This document shows positions 46,353-54,489 of a stretch of DNA of 64,000 nucleotides, one piece after another (position 1 is the stretch's first letter; each line of letters begins with the position of its first letter). The position numbers were made by a program, and so were the translations under genes. Under the pieces are notes generated by a model that saw nothing but the letters and a program-made list of their open reading frames with translations, was not told where the DNA came from and ran no database searches. Source of the DNA: RPQJ01 sp963793675 (GTDB lineage: Bacteria; Pseudomonadota; Gammaproteobacteria; Steroidobacterales; Steroidobacteraceae); contig CAWCBA010000001.1 in assembly GCA_963793675.1 (NCBI GenBank), forward strand, positions 62,001 through 126,000. The letters are read 5' to 3'.

Positions 46353-47021
46353 ATGCCGCTCGAGTTGTCGGCCCTCGAAGCGAGGGTCGTCGGTTGCCTG
46401 ATCGAGAAGCAGATCGCGACCCCCGACCAGTACCCCCTGTCACTGAACGCGCTGGTCAATGCCTGCAACCAGAAGAGCAACCGCGACCCGGTCATGAACC
46501 TCGAAGAGCGCGAAGTCCAGCCTGTCGTGGACGCACTCATGCGCAAGCAGGTCGTGCTGGAAAAATCCGGGTTCGGCAGCCGCGTACCGAAGTATCACCA
46601 GCTGTTCTGCAACACGCAGTTCGGCAGCCTGAAGTTTTCCCCTGCGCAGACGGCCATCGTCTGCGAACTGCTGCTGCGCGGCCCGCAGACACCCGGCGAA
46701 CTGCGCACCCACGCCGGGCGACTGGCAAGCGTCAATGGCCTCGACGAGGTGGAAAACGCCCTCGAGGACCTCGAGACGCGCCCTGAAGGCCCGTTCGTGG
46801 TGAGGCTGCCGCGCGAGCCGGGCAGGCGCGAGTCACGTTACGCACAGCTCTTCACCGGGCCGATCGACATCGCCGCGATGGAAGCTGCGCAGGCGTCCGT
46901 GCCATCCCTGTCTCCAGCACGGTCGGGCGACCCGTCGCTCGGCGCGCGCGTCGCAGCGCTCGAAGCCGAGGTCGCGAGCCTCCGTGCAGAACTCGACGCG
47001 CTCAAGGCACGCCCGGCCTGA
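46353..47021 (+). CDS. yceH: YceH/UPF0502 (DUF480) family protein
   Basis: A 222-residue winged-helix protein of the DUF480 family, found in Gammaproteobacteria. The family opening is intact: MPLELSALEARVVGCLIEKQ, TPDQYPLSLNALVNACNQKS and NRDPVMNLEEREVQPVVDAL, followed by a second winged-helix unit (LRGPQTPGELRTHAGRL). A C-terminal coiled-coil (about 195-220, VAALEAEVASLRAELDALKA) ends it. Function is unknown; E. coli yceH lies by mviM/murJ, which are not here. The ATG at 46353 has CTGGAG about 7 bases upstream. Divergent from the acyltransferase gene. Confidence 0.92.
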   Translation: MPLELSALEARVVGCLIEKQIATPDQYPLSLNALVNACNQKSNRDPVMNLEEREVQPVVDALMRKQVVLEKSGFGSRVPKYHQLFCNTQFGSLKFSPAQTAIVCELLLRGPQTPGELRTHAGRLASVNGLDEVENALEDLETRPEGPFVVRLPREPGRRESRYAQLFTGPIDIAAMEAAQASVPSLSPARSGDPSLGARVAALEAEVASLRAELDALKARPA

Positions 47022-47051
47022 AGCGCGTCGGTTGCCGCGACGGCTCACGGC

Positions 47052-47546
47052 CTATTTCGCCGCCGACTTCTGGTCCACCTGCGGGACGAACACGAAGTAC
47101 GGCGTGCTCACCTTGCCACCCGGCGCGACGTAAGCAGGCGCGGCGACGCCCGGCTCGCCAAGACTCCTCACGTAGGCGTAGATCGCCTTCAGGTCGTCGA
47201 CCGTCATCTGCTGCAGCACGTACGCTGGCATCGGCGGCATCCGGTCCTTGCGCGCGTGCTCGAGCCACTGCGACTCGGTCATCGAATTCATCACCAGGCG
47301 CAGGTTGGCGGGATACGTGGTGCCCCACGGCCCCTGGAACCCGACCGCGCTGCCCTTCAGCCAGTCCCGCTCGGGGATCTTCAGGTTCTGCTCCATGAAG
47401 CCTGCGGTGTGGCAATCGTTGCAGCCGCCGATCGTGACGAGGTACCTGCCGCGTGCGACCGGCGCTGAGTCGGTGGCGTTGGCCGACATGGCGCCGGCAG
47501 TCAGCGCGCAGACGGCGACGAGGATCAAACCAGACCGTGTGTGCAT
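47052..47546 (-). CDS. exported c-type cytochrome, single haem
   Basis: A 164-residue periplasmic cytochrome c. Signal peptide (MHTRSGLILVAVCALTAGAM), one haem-binding CNDCH within GRYLVTIGGCNDCHTAGF, and a likely methionine ligand in KDRMPPMPAYVLQQMT. The helix DLKAIYAYVRSLG is the usual C-terminal haem-packing helix. It resembles the small haem subunits that accompany dehydrogenases, but no dehydrogenase is adjacent. The ATG at 47546 has GGGAG 7 bases upstream; the longer frame adds a non-coding-like N-terminus. It is convergent with yceH, and downstream of the frd operon but with its own 217-base leader. Confidence 0.88.
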   Translation of the reverse strand: MHTRSGLILVAVCALTAGAMSANATDSAPVARGRYLVTIGGCNDCHTAGFMEQNLKIPERDWLKGSAVGFQGPWGTTYPANLRLVMNSMTESQWLEHARKDRMPPMPAYVLQQMTVDDLKAIYAYVRSLGEPGVAAPAYVAPGGKVSTPYFVFVPQVDQKSAAK

Positions 47547-47720
47547 TTTTTTCTCCCTTGCGTGTGGGTGCAACTCTTTGTGCCCGCCTTTCGACCCGGC
47601 GTGCGGCCGGGCTCGATGGGCACGGGAGTCTGGACCAACGGACTGACTTCCGTAAGGCAGACGAAGCCGGCTACACGACAGGAAGTTTCGCGGCTGCGAC
47701 CAGCCGTGGCCGAACGGCTT

Positions 47721-47752
47721 CACCCCAGCCCCCGCCCCCTGAGGCGGGAGAG
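47721..47752. repeat. REP-like GC-rich inverted repeat after frdB
   Basis: CCCGCC/GGCGGG with a 6-base loop (47731-47748) lies within a CCCCAGCCCCC ... GGGAGAGGGAG context. This resembles dispersed intergenic palindromes common in Xanthomonadales and Pseudomonas genomes. It sits 15 bases past the frdB stop, so it may also end that operon. Only one copy is visible here. The rest of the gap 47547-47763 shows nothing else. Confidence 0.4.
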
Positions 47753-47763
47753 GGAGCCGGGCG

Positions 47764-48543
47764 CTACAGACCGGTCTTGACCATCTTGCGGCGCAAGAAC
47801 GCGATCTGCGTCTGCAGTGGCAGCTGCTTCGGGCAGACGTCGTGGCAGCCCAGCAGCGTCATGCAGCCGAACACGCCGTCGTCGTTGCCGACGAGTTCAT
47901 AGAAATCCTCGTCGTTGCGGTGATCGCGCGGGTCCAGCGCGAAGCGCGCGATCTTGTTGAGGCCGACCGCGCCCACGAAATCCTCGCGCATCCGGGCCGT
48001 ACCGCAGGCAGCGACGCAACAGCCGCATTCGATGCAGCGGTCGAGTTCGTAGATCCTGTCGGCAAGCTCCGGATCCATGCGCTCCTCGATCCGCGTGAGG
48101 TCCGCTCCCTGGCCGAGGGAGTGCACCCAGGTCTCGAGCCGCTCGCTCATGCCCCGCATCCACTTGCCGGTGTTCACGGACAGGTCGGCGATGAGCTCGA
48201 ACGCCGGCAGTGGCGCCAGCGAGATCTCCGCCGGAAGATCCTGCGTCAGCGTGCGGCACGCGAGGCCGGGGCGTCCGTTCACCACCATGCCGCAGCTGCC
48301 GCAGATGCCGGCCCGACAGACGAAATCGAACGCCAGCGACGGATCGAGCTTCTCGCGGATTTCGTTGAGCGCGATGAAGAGCGTCATGCCCGGCGCTTCC
48401 TCGAGTTCGAAGACGTCGAAATGCGGGACGCTCACTGCATCCTGCGGGTCGTGACGCAGCACGTGGAAGTGCAGCATGCGCTTCGGTGCGTCGGCAGGCG
48501 GAATTGCAGCCCTGGGCGGCGCGGAATCGGTGACTGAGCTCAT
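47764..48543 (-). CDS. frdB: fumarate reductase/succinate dehydrogenase iron-sulfur subunit (type B)
   Basis: A 259-residue electron-transfer subunit with three clusters. [2Fe-2S] ligands lie in CRAGICGSCGMVVNG with a further cysteine in GLACRTL. [4Fe-4S] ligands are in DRCIECGCCVAACG, and the [3Fe-4S] set is completed by CMTLLGCHDVCPKQLPLQT. It passes electrons between the FAD subunit and the cytochrome b. The start overlaps the frdA stop (ATGA). The sequence and order C-A-B match Wolinella-type quinol:fumarate reductase rather than E. coli SdhB or FrdB. An REP-like palindrome follows its stop. Confidence 0.93.
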   Translation of the reverse strand: MSSVTDSAPPRAAIPPADAPKRMLHFHVLRHDPQDAVSVPHFDVFELEEAPGMTLFIALNEIREKLDPSLAFDFVCRAGICGSCGMVVNGRPGLACRTLTQDLPAEISLAPLPAFELIADLSVNTGKWMRGMSERLETWVHSLGQGADLTRIEERMDPELADRIYELDRCIECGCCVAACGTARMREDFVGAVGLNKIARFALDPRDHRNDEDFYELVGNDDGVFGCMTLLGCHDVCPKQLPLQTQIAFLRRKMVKTGL

Positions 48544-50525
48544 GTCGGCAGTTTCTCGTCGATGCGTTCGTTGCGGCCGCGCAGGCTCGCGGGCAGCAGG
48601 TGGTCGTACGGCATGAGCGCGGCCTGCACGGCATGGCGCCCGTCACTGGCCGCGGCTTCGCGCAGCTTCGCCACTTCGGCGGCGCGTTGCGACGTGTCGG
48701 GATGATCGACGTAATCCTTGTTGCCGTAGCCGCGCCAGCCTGGAGGCAGCTCCATGCGTCGAACGTCCAGCGCCTCGTAGTTCAGCGTCGGCAAGGTCGC
48801 GAGCGGATCGCTCCACGTCGCGAGCGTGCGCTTCAGCCATTCGGCATCGTTGCGCCGCGGGAAGTCCTCGCGGAAATGTGCGCCGCGGCTCTCCGTGCGC
48901 GTGAGCGCTCCCTGCGCGACACAGAGCGCAACCTTGATCATCTTCTGCACGCGATAGGCCGTCACCAGCTCCGGATTCGGGCCGTCGCGATGCGAGCGCA
49001 ACCCGATGTCGCGGCTGCGCACGAGCAGCTCCTGCAGCTTGTCCACGGCGCGCTGCAGGTCCGCACCGGTACGGAAGATACCGACGTTGTCGGTCATGGT
49101 CTGCTGCATCTCGGCCTTGAGCGTGTCGGCCTGCTCGCGCCCGTTCCCCTGCAGCAGCGCGTCGAGCTTGCCGCGTTCGGCCGCGAGCGCCTCACGCAGC
49201 ACGGCCGTCGGAATGTCGAGCTCGCCTGCAGGGCTTTCGATGAAGTCCGCGATGAACTCGCCGACGATCATGCCGGCAACGACTGTCTCGGCCACCGAGT
49301 TGCCGCCGAGTCGATTGAAGCCGTGCATGTCCCAGCACGCGGCTTCACCCGCGGCGAACAGTCCACGCAGTGTCGGTGTCTGTCCCGTGTGATTGGTGCG
49401 CACGCCGCCCATCGTGTAGTGCTGGGCGGGACGCACCGGAATCCACTGCTCAGCCGGGTCGACGCCGAGAAAGTACTGGCAGATCTCCTTCACTTCGCGC
49501 AGGTTGTGCTCGATGTGCTTGCGGCCGAGCAGCGTGATATCGAGCCACAGGTGCTCGCCGAAGCGCGACTTCGCTGCGTTGCCCTTGCGGATGTGCTCTT
49601 CCATGCGGCGGGAGACGACGTCGCGCGAAGCGAGTTCCTTCTTCTCCGGCTCGTAGTCCGGCATGAAGCGGTGACCGCTCGCATCGCGCAGCAGCCCGCC
49701 ATCGCCGCGACAACCCTCGGTGACGAGGATGCCGGCCGGGAAGATGCCGGTCGGATGGAACTGCACGGCCTCCATGTTGCCGAGCGGCACGACGCCGGTC
49801 TCGAGTGCGAGCGCCGCACCGATGCCCTCGCAGATCACCGCATTGGTCGTGACGCGATAGACGCGCCCTGCCCCGCCCGTCGCAATGGCTGTCGCCTTGG
49901 CGACGTAGGCCGTGAGTTCGCCCGTGATCAGGTCACGGACGATCGCGCCGTAGCAGCGTTCGCCGTCGTGAATCAGCGCCAGCGCCTCGGTGCGCTCGTG
50001 CACCGGAATGCCTTCGGCAATCGCGCGGTCGCCCACTGCGAACAGCATCGCGTGACCCGTGCCGTCCGAAACGTAACAGGTGCGCCATTTCTTGGTGCCG
50101 CCGAAATCACGCTGTGCCACGAGCCCGTGCGCTTCCGCGCGCTCGGTGATCGTGACCTTCTCGCCGTTGATGATGACCTGCCGGTCGCCCTGGCGGACGC
50201 GGCTCCAGGGCACGCCCCACGCGGCAAGCTCGCGCACGGCCTTGGGCGCGGTATTCACGAACATCCGCACGACCTGCTGGTCGGCGCCCCAGTCGCTGCC
50301 CTTGACCGTGTCCTCGAAGTGCACGTCCTCGCTGTCGCCCTGGCCCTTGGTGACGTTGGCGAGGCTCGCCTGCATGCCGCCCTGGGCGGCCGCGGAGTGC
50401 GAACGCTTGGGTGGGACCAGCGAAAGCACGATGGTGTCGTGGCCACGGCGACGCGCGCCGATGGCCACGCGCAGGCCCGCGAGACCGCCGCCGATCACCA
50501 GCACGTCGGTGTAGACGACTTTCAC
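48540..50525 (-). CDS. frdA: fumarate reductase/succinate dehydrogenase flavoprotein subunit (type B)
   Basis: A 661-residue catalytic subunit carrying covalent FAD. Dinucleotide motif VLVIGGGLAGLRVA; the FAD-attachment histidine in KRSHSAAAQGGMQAS; active-site regions NMEAVQFHPTGIFPAGILVT and SRDVVSRRMEEHIRKG; GGVRTNHTGQTPTLRGLFAA; and the capping-domain end TLPTLNYEALDVRRMELPP. Long stretches agree with what I recall of Wolinella succinogenes FrdA (for example FVNTAPKAVRELAAWGVPW and ACWDMHGFNRLGGNSV). I chose GTG at 50525 (VKVVYTDVLVIGGG), which overlaps the frdC stop as GTGA; the open frame further upstream is inside frdC. It could run as fumarate reductase or as succinate dehydrogenase. 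Confidence 0.95.
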   Translation of the reverse strand: MKVVYTDVLVIGGGLAGLRVAIGARRRGHDTIVLSLVPPKRSHSAAAQGGMQASLANVTKGQGDSEDVHFEDTVKGSDWGADQQVVRMFVNTAPKAVRELAAWGVPWSRVRQGDRQVIINGEKVTITERAEAHGLVAQRDFGGTKKWRTCYVSDGTGHAMLFAVGDRAIAEGIPVHERTEALALIHDGERCYGAIVRDLITGELTAYVAKATAIATGGAGRVYRVTTNAVICEGIGAALALETGVVPLGNMEAVQFHPTGIFPAGILVTEGCRGDGGLLRDASGHRFMPDYEPEKKELASRDVVSRRMEEHIRKGNAAKSRFGEHLWLDITLLGRKHIEHNLREVKEICQYFLGVDPAEQWIPVRPAQHYTMGGVRTNHTGQTPTLRGLFAAGEAACWDMHGFNRLGGNSVAETVVAGMIVGEFIADFIESPAGELDIPTAVLREALAAERGKLDALLQGNGREQADTLKAEMQQTMTDNVGIFRTGADLQRAVDKLQELLVRSRDIGLRSHRDGPNPELVTAYRVQKMIKVALCVAQGALTRTESRGAHFREDFPRRNDAEWLKRTLATWSDPLATLPTLNYEALDVRRMELPPGWRGYGNKDYVDHPDTSQRAAEVAKLREAAASDGRHAVQAALMPYDHLLPASLRGRNERIDEKLPT

Positions 50526-51295
50526 GGCGTCACCCCCGTTGCGCTGACCGCGGATGGTACGTAGTGCTGTCCGTAGAACGGCGCGTGCTCCATGCCGATC
50601 TTCATGTACGCCGCCAGCGTCAGCACGCCCAGCACCAGGAAAAAGCCGGTGAGCGCCCACTTGAAGATGCGCAACTTGCGCCGGGTCCCGGCCGCATCGG
50701 TGCCGTCACCCTCGAACCAGCCCCACTTCAGCGCCAGCCGGTAAAGGCCGACGCCGCCGTGGAATTCCACTGCAAACAGCATCACCAGGTAGAGCGGCCA
50801 CATCAGGTCGGTCCAGACACGGTCGGCCGATTCGAACGGCCCGATGCGGTCGGGACGGGTCAGCATGATGTAGAGGTGCACCGACGCCATGAAAAAGAGG
50901 GCGAACCCGGTCACCACCTGCCAGTACCAGAGCGTCGTGTCTTCGTGTCGCATGTCCGTCAAATGGTCGCGATATGTGCGGTATTGGCGGTAATTAGCCG
51001 GGAACTTCCGTAACGCGAGAGCGGCGTGGACGACGAACAACGTGGCGATTGTCGCCACCAGCGCCGAGACCAGCCAGTAAATCGGCCGCCCGAAGATGAA
51101 ATAGCCCTCGAACATCCGGGCCACCGTCCACATCGCGTCCTTGCCGAGCAGGATCGTCGCGACGAAGAACATGTGGACCCACATGAACAGCCCGAGCGCC
51201 AGGCCGGTAGCGCTCTGCAGGAAATCCAGTCGGGCTGGCCAGCGGCGCAGGCTTCGTGCGGCAGAAACCGGCGCGGCTGTGGTCATTCGTTTCAT
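50522..51295 (-). CDS. frdC: fumarate reductase cytochrome b subunit, di-haem type B
   Basis: A 257-residue membrane anchor with five helices. Four histidines, one in each of four helices, can bind two haems b: H41 (FMWVHMFF), H90 (FVVHAALAL), H140 (ASVHLYIML) and H179 (VEFHGGVGLYR). The layout and flanks match Wolinella FrdC (its H44, H93, H143, H182 as I recall). The acidic residues of the proposed E-pathway (E66 and E180 there) correspond to E63 in MFEGYFIF and E177. This anchor type replaces the sdhC/sdhD pair normal in Gammaproteobacteria. Two starts are possible, ATG 51295 and ATG 51286. First gene of frdCAB, divergent from nuoA. Confidence 0.93.
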   Translation of the reverse strand: MKRMTTAAPVSAARSLRRWPARLDFLQSATGLALGLFMWVHMFFVATILLGKDAMWTVARMFEGYFIFGRPIYWLVSALVATIATLFVVHAALALRKFPANYRQYRTYRDHLTDMRHEDTTLWYWQVVTGFALFFMASVHLYIMLTRPDRIGPFESADRVWTDLMWPLYLVMLFAVEFHGGVGLYRLALKWGWFEGDGTDAAGTRRKLRIFKWALTGFFLVLGVLTLAAYMKIGMEHAPFYGQHYVPSAVSATGVTP

Positions 51296-51404
51296 CGCTT
51301 GCACGGAAATCTCGGGCAGGACTGGGCGTGTTGCGATTGAGAGCGATGCAACCTGTTGCGGCCATAAGTGTTTTCCGCGGGGCGAGGCAACTGCTTGCAG
51401 TCGA

Positions 51405-51410
51405 TATAGT
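51405..51410 (+). promoter_or_regulatory. possible -10 box upstream of nuoA
   Basis: TATAGT, one mismatch from consensus, lies 29 bases before the nuoA ATG in the 143-base divergent gap shared with frdC. No matching -35 is visible. Confidence 0.3.
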
Positions 51411-51438
51411 CCGCCCTGCAACTCATTCCAGAACCGAA

Positions 51439-51804
51439 ATGACCGCCTACCTTTCCTTCCTCGTTTATCTGCTGGCAATCCTCGGCTTCGTGGCCCTGAC
51501 CCTGTGGATGAACCGGGTGCTGGGACCGAAGCCGGAGCCGACGCCGCTGAAACTCGAGCCCTTCGAGTGCGGCGCGACGGCGATCGAGACCGACAACATG
51601 CGGGCGGTCCCGGTCAAGTACTACGCCATCGCGGTGGTCTTCATCCTGTTCGACCTGGAAACCGTCTTTCTCTACCTGTGGGCGCTGGCGGCGACGCCGC
51701 TCACGGGCTTCATGCTCGGGACGTTTGCGCTGTTCACCCTGCTGCTGGTGCTGATCATGCTGTACGTCTGGCGGTCCGGGTTGCTGGAAGAGGTGACGAC
51801 TTGA
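51439..51804 (+). CDS. nuoA: NADH-quinone oxidoreductase subunit A
   Basis: A 121-residue membrane subunit of complex I with three helices. The matrix-side loop motif KLEPFECGATAIETDN carries the conserved cysteine region, and FDLETVFLYLWAL is the family signature in helix 2, with the essential acidic residues. First gene of a nuoABCDEFGHIJKLMN operon in canonical order, all genes touching or overlapping. The ATG at 51439 lies in the divergent gap shared with frdC. The stop overlaps the TTG start of nuoB. Complex I couples NADH oxidation to proton export; this subunit sits at the quinone entrance with NuoH and NuoJ. Confidence 0.95.
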   Translation: MTAYLSFLVYLLAILGFVALTLWMNRVLGPKPEPTPLKLEPFECGATAIETDNMRAVPVKYYAIAVVFILFDLETVFLYLWALAATPLTGFMLGTFALFTLLLVLIMLYVWRSGLLEEVTT

Positions 51805-52310
51805 GCGCGACGACGCCCGTGCCGCGCCAGGAGAAGAGCGCCGCGTTCGAATACCTGACCACCCGCAAGGACGAATTCGTCGGCTGGGCACGGAAGTTCT
51901 CGCTTTTCCCCTACCCGTTCGTGACGGCCTGCTGCGCGATGGAATTCATGTCGGTGAGCTCGACGCTCTACGACACGGACCGCTTCGGCGCCGCGCTGCC
52001 GCGCTTCACGCCGCGCCAGTCCGACCTGCTGATGGTCGTGGGCACGGTCTCGCACAAGCAGGCCCCCATCCTGCGCAAGGTTTACGAGCAGATGTGCGAA
52101 CCCAAGTGGGTCATCGCCTTCGGCGTCTGCGCGACGAGCGGCGGCTTCTACCAGAACTATGCCGCCCTGCCGGGCATCGACAAGATCATTCCCGTCGACC
52201 TGTACATCCCGGGCTGCCCGCCGCGGCCGGAGATGGTGATCGACGGCATCATGAAGCTGCAGGACAAGATCGCGTCCGAGCGCCACCCGATCATCAACAA
52301 GGATTTCTGA
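51801..52310 (+). CDS. nuoB: NADH-quinone oxidoreductase subunit B
   Basis: A 169-residue subunit that holds cluster N2, the last electron donor to quinone. Ligands are the tandem cysteines in TACCAMEFM, the cysteine in GVCATSGGFY and that in YIPGCPPRPE. FPYPFVTACCAMEFMSVSS and DLLMVVGTVSHKQAPILRK are invariant blocks. The start is TTG at 51801 overlapping the nuoA stop (TTGA); it gives a family-like N-terminus, and no ATG is available before the conserved core. Separate nuoC and nuoD follow. Confidence 0.95.
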   Translation: MSATTPVPRQEKSAAFEYLTTRKDEFVGWARKFSLFPYPFVTACCAMEFMSVSSTLYDTDRFGAALPRFTPRQSDLLMVVGTVSHKQAPILRKVYEQMCEPKWVIAFGVCATSGGFYQNYAALPGIDKIIPVDLYIPGCPPRPEMVIDGIMKLQDKIASERHPIINKDF

Positions 52311-52312
52311 GC

Positions 52313-52801
52313 GTGATCACGGAGGGAAACCTGCTCGACCGCGTACAGGCCAGCCTCGGCGCGCAGGCGCTCGAGACTGGCATGGCTCACGGCATCCTGG
52401 TGCTGCAGATCGACCCGGCAAGCCTCGTTCCCCTGGTCGGCCGGCTCAAGCAGGAGTTCGGCTTCGACCTGTTCCTGGACGTCACGGCAACGGACTGGCC
52501 GCAACGCCGGCCGCGCTTCGACGTCGTGTACCACTTCTATTCCACGCGCGACTTCGTCCGCGTGCGACTCAAGACGCGGGTCGAGGAAGCGGATCCGACG
52601 GTCGACACGCTCGTCCCGCTCTATGGCTCGGCGCGCTACATGGAGCGCGAATGCCACGAAATGTACGGCATCCGCTTCCGCGGCAACGACGACCTGCGCC
52701 CGCTGCTGCTGTACGAAGGCTTTGTCGGCCACCCGCTGCGCAAGGACTATCCGAAGCAGCGGGAACAGCCGCTGGTGCCGTATCGGGACGTGAAGCCATG
52801 A
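52313..52801 (+). CDS. nuoC: NADH-quinone oxidoreductase subunit C
   Basis: A 162-residue peripheral-arm subunit. The 30-kDa-family signature ERECHEMYGIRFRGNDDLRP is present, followed by GHPLRKDYP. It is separate from nuoD, unlike the fused nuoCD of Enterobacteriaceae and Pseudomonas. The short N-terminal part before DVTATDWPQRRPRFDVVYHF is compact. GTG at 52313, three bases after the nuoB stop, is the only plausible start. The stop overlaps the nuoD ATG (ATGA). Confidence 0.94.
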   Translation: MITEGNLLDRVQASLGAQALETGMAHGILVLQIDPASLVPLVGRLKQEFGFDLFLDVTATDWPQRRPRFDVVYHFYSTRDFVRVRLKTRVEEADPTVDTLVPLYGSARYMERECHEMYGIRFRGNDDLRPLLLYEGFVGHPLRKDYPKQREQPLVPYRDVKP

Positions 52802-54027
52802 GCCTGCCGCCGCTCACCACGCTGCCGAACCCGATCCGCCCGGCGTTCACCAAGGGCCTCACGCCCGGGTCCGTGATCGTCAACATCGGCCCGTCGCACC
52901 CTGCAACGCACGGCACGATCCAGATCGTGGCGGAGATCTCGGGCGAACGCGTCGTGCGCACCGACGTGCACTGCGGCTACCTGCACCGCGGATTCGAGAA
53001 GGAGTGCGAATCGCACACCTGGCACACGCTGATCCCGTATGTCGATCGCCTCAATTACTGCTCGGCACTGATCAACGACTTCGCCTACTGCGAGGCGGTC
53101 GAAAAGCTGCTGGGCATCGAGCTGACGCCGCGCTGCCGCCACCTGCGCACGCTGCTGTCGGAGTATTCGCGCATCGCCGACCACCTGACCTGCGTCGCCG
53201 CAGCGTTGATGGAAATGGGCGCGATGACCGCGTTCCTGTATCTCGTCACGATCCGCGATTACGTCTACGAACACATCGCCGACCTGACAGGCGCGCGCGT
53301 CACGCACAGCTATGGCCGCATCGGCGGCCTCGCCCGCGACCTGCCGGACGGCTGGCTGCAGCGGCTCGAGGAAATCCTCGACCAGATGGACACCTTCGTC
53401 GACCGCGTGCACGGGCTCGTGGACCGCAACCGGATCTTCATCGACCGCATGCGCGACGTCGGCGTGATTGCGACGGCGGAAGCCGTCAACTGGGGCTTCA
53501 CCGGCCCGATCCTGCGCTCGACCGGCGCGCCGCGCGACCTGCGCAAGGACACGCCGTACCTCTCGTATGGCGAGCTCGAGTTCGAGATTCCCGTGGGCAT
53601 CAAGGGCGACAACTACGACCGTTACTACGTGCGCATGCGCGAGATCGACGAGTCGAAGCACATGATCCGCCAGCTGATCGACCTGCTGCAGCCGGGTCCG
53701 CTCTGCGTGGACGACCGCCGCTGCACGCTGCCCGACAAGCAGGCCGTGTACACCGAGATCGAGGCGCTGATCAACCACTTCAAGCTGATCATGGAAGGGC
53801 CGCAGGTGCCGGCCGGCGAGACCTATTCCGCGCACGAGGGCGCCAACGGCGAGCTCGGCTTCTACCTCGTGAGCGTCGGCGGCGGCGTTCCCTGGAAAGT
53901 CCACTGCCGCAGCCCGAGCTTCGTCCACATGGGTGGCGCGCACAGGATGCTGGACGGCTACCAGCTCGCCGACCTCGTGCCCACGTTCGGTTCCATCAAC
54001 ATGATCGGCGGCGAGTGCGATCGATGA
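52798..54027 (+). CDS. nuoD: NADH-quinone oxidoreductase subunit D
   Basis: A 409-residue subunit that forms the quinone-binding cavity with NuoB, homologous to [NiFe]-hydrogenase large subunits without the metal cysteines. Signature blocks: NIGPSHPATHGTIQIVAEIS, the quinone-contacting His in that block, GYLHRGFEKECESHTWHTLI, and the end RSPSFVHMGGAHRMLDGYQL. The C-terminal arginine after GGECD (normally DPVFGEVDR) is GGECDR here. ATGA overlaps at both ends, with nuoC and nuoE. Confidence 0.95.
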   Translation: MSLPPLTTLPNPIRPAFTKGLTPGSVIVNIGPSHPATHGTIQIVAEISGERVVRTDVHCGYLHRGFEKECESHTWHTLIPYVDRLNYCSALINDFAYCEAVEKLLGIELTPRCRHLRTLLSEYSRIADHLTCVAAALMEMGAMTAFLYLVTIRDYVYEHIADLTGARVTHSYGRIGGLARDLPDGWLQRLEEILDQMDTFVDRVHGLVDRNRIFIDRMRDVGVIATAEAVNWGFTGPILRSTGAPRDLRKDTPYLSYGELEFEIPVGIKGDNYDRYYVRMREIDESKHMIRQLIDLLQPGPLCVDDRRCTLPDKQAVYTEIEALINHFKLIMEGPQVPAGETYSAHEGANGELGFYLVSVGGGVPWKVHCRSPSFVHMGGAHRMLDGYQLADLVPTFGSINMIGGECDR

Positions 54028-54488
54028 AGCACCTGATCCCCGAGTTCGAAAAGCTTCGCGAGCGGTTTCCGGCAGGCTTCGAGTCCTCGCTCGTGCTGCC
54101 GTGCCTGCGCCGCATCCAGGAAGATCGCGGTTACGTCGCGAATTCCGACATCGAGGAGCTGGCCGTCTATCTTGGCGTGCCGCAGATCCAGATCGAGGAA
54201 GTGCTGTCCTTCTACACGCAGTTCCGCCGCAAGCCGATCGGCCGCTGGCACCTGCAGTTCTGCCACAACGTCAGCTGTTCGATGAACGGCGCCGAGAACA
54301 TCCTCGCGCACGTCGAGCGCAAGCTCGGGATCAAGCCCGGCCAGACCACGCCGGACGGCCGCTACACGCTGTCCACCGTCGAGTGCCTGGGCTCCTGCGG
54401 CACCGCGCCGATGATGATGGTGAACGACGGGTACCACGAGAACCTGACGTTCACGAAACTGGACGAGCTGCTGGAGGGGCTGGAATAA
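54024..54488 (+). CDS. nuoE: NADH-quinone oxidoreductase subunit E
   Basis: A 154-residue thioredoxin-like [2Fe-2S] subunit holding cluster N1a. Ligands are the two cysteines of FCHNVSCSMNGAE (C-x4-C) and those of VECLGSCGTAPMMMVND (C-x3-C). The N-terminal three-helix bundle (about 1-70, LVLPCLRRIQEDRGYVANSD, LAVYLGVPQIQIEEVLSFYT) matches. Overlaps nuoD by ATGA; nuoF starts one base after its stop. Confidence 0.95.
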   Translation: MKHLIPEFEKLRERFPAGFESSLVLPCLRRIQEDRGYVANSDIEELAVYLGVPQIQIEEVLSFYTQFRRKPIGRWHLQFCHNVSCSMNGAENILAHVERKLGIKPGQTTPDGRYTLSTVECLGSCGTAPMMMVNDGYHENLTFTKLDELLEGLE

Positions 54489-54489
54489 G

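Noticed and set aside
47764..51295. Naming the three genes sdhCAB
   Set aside because: The single di-haem cytochrome and the close match to Wolinella FrdCAB favour fumarate-reductase naming, though the physiological direction stays open.
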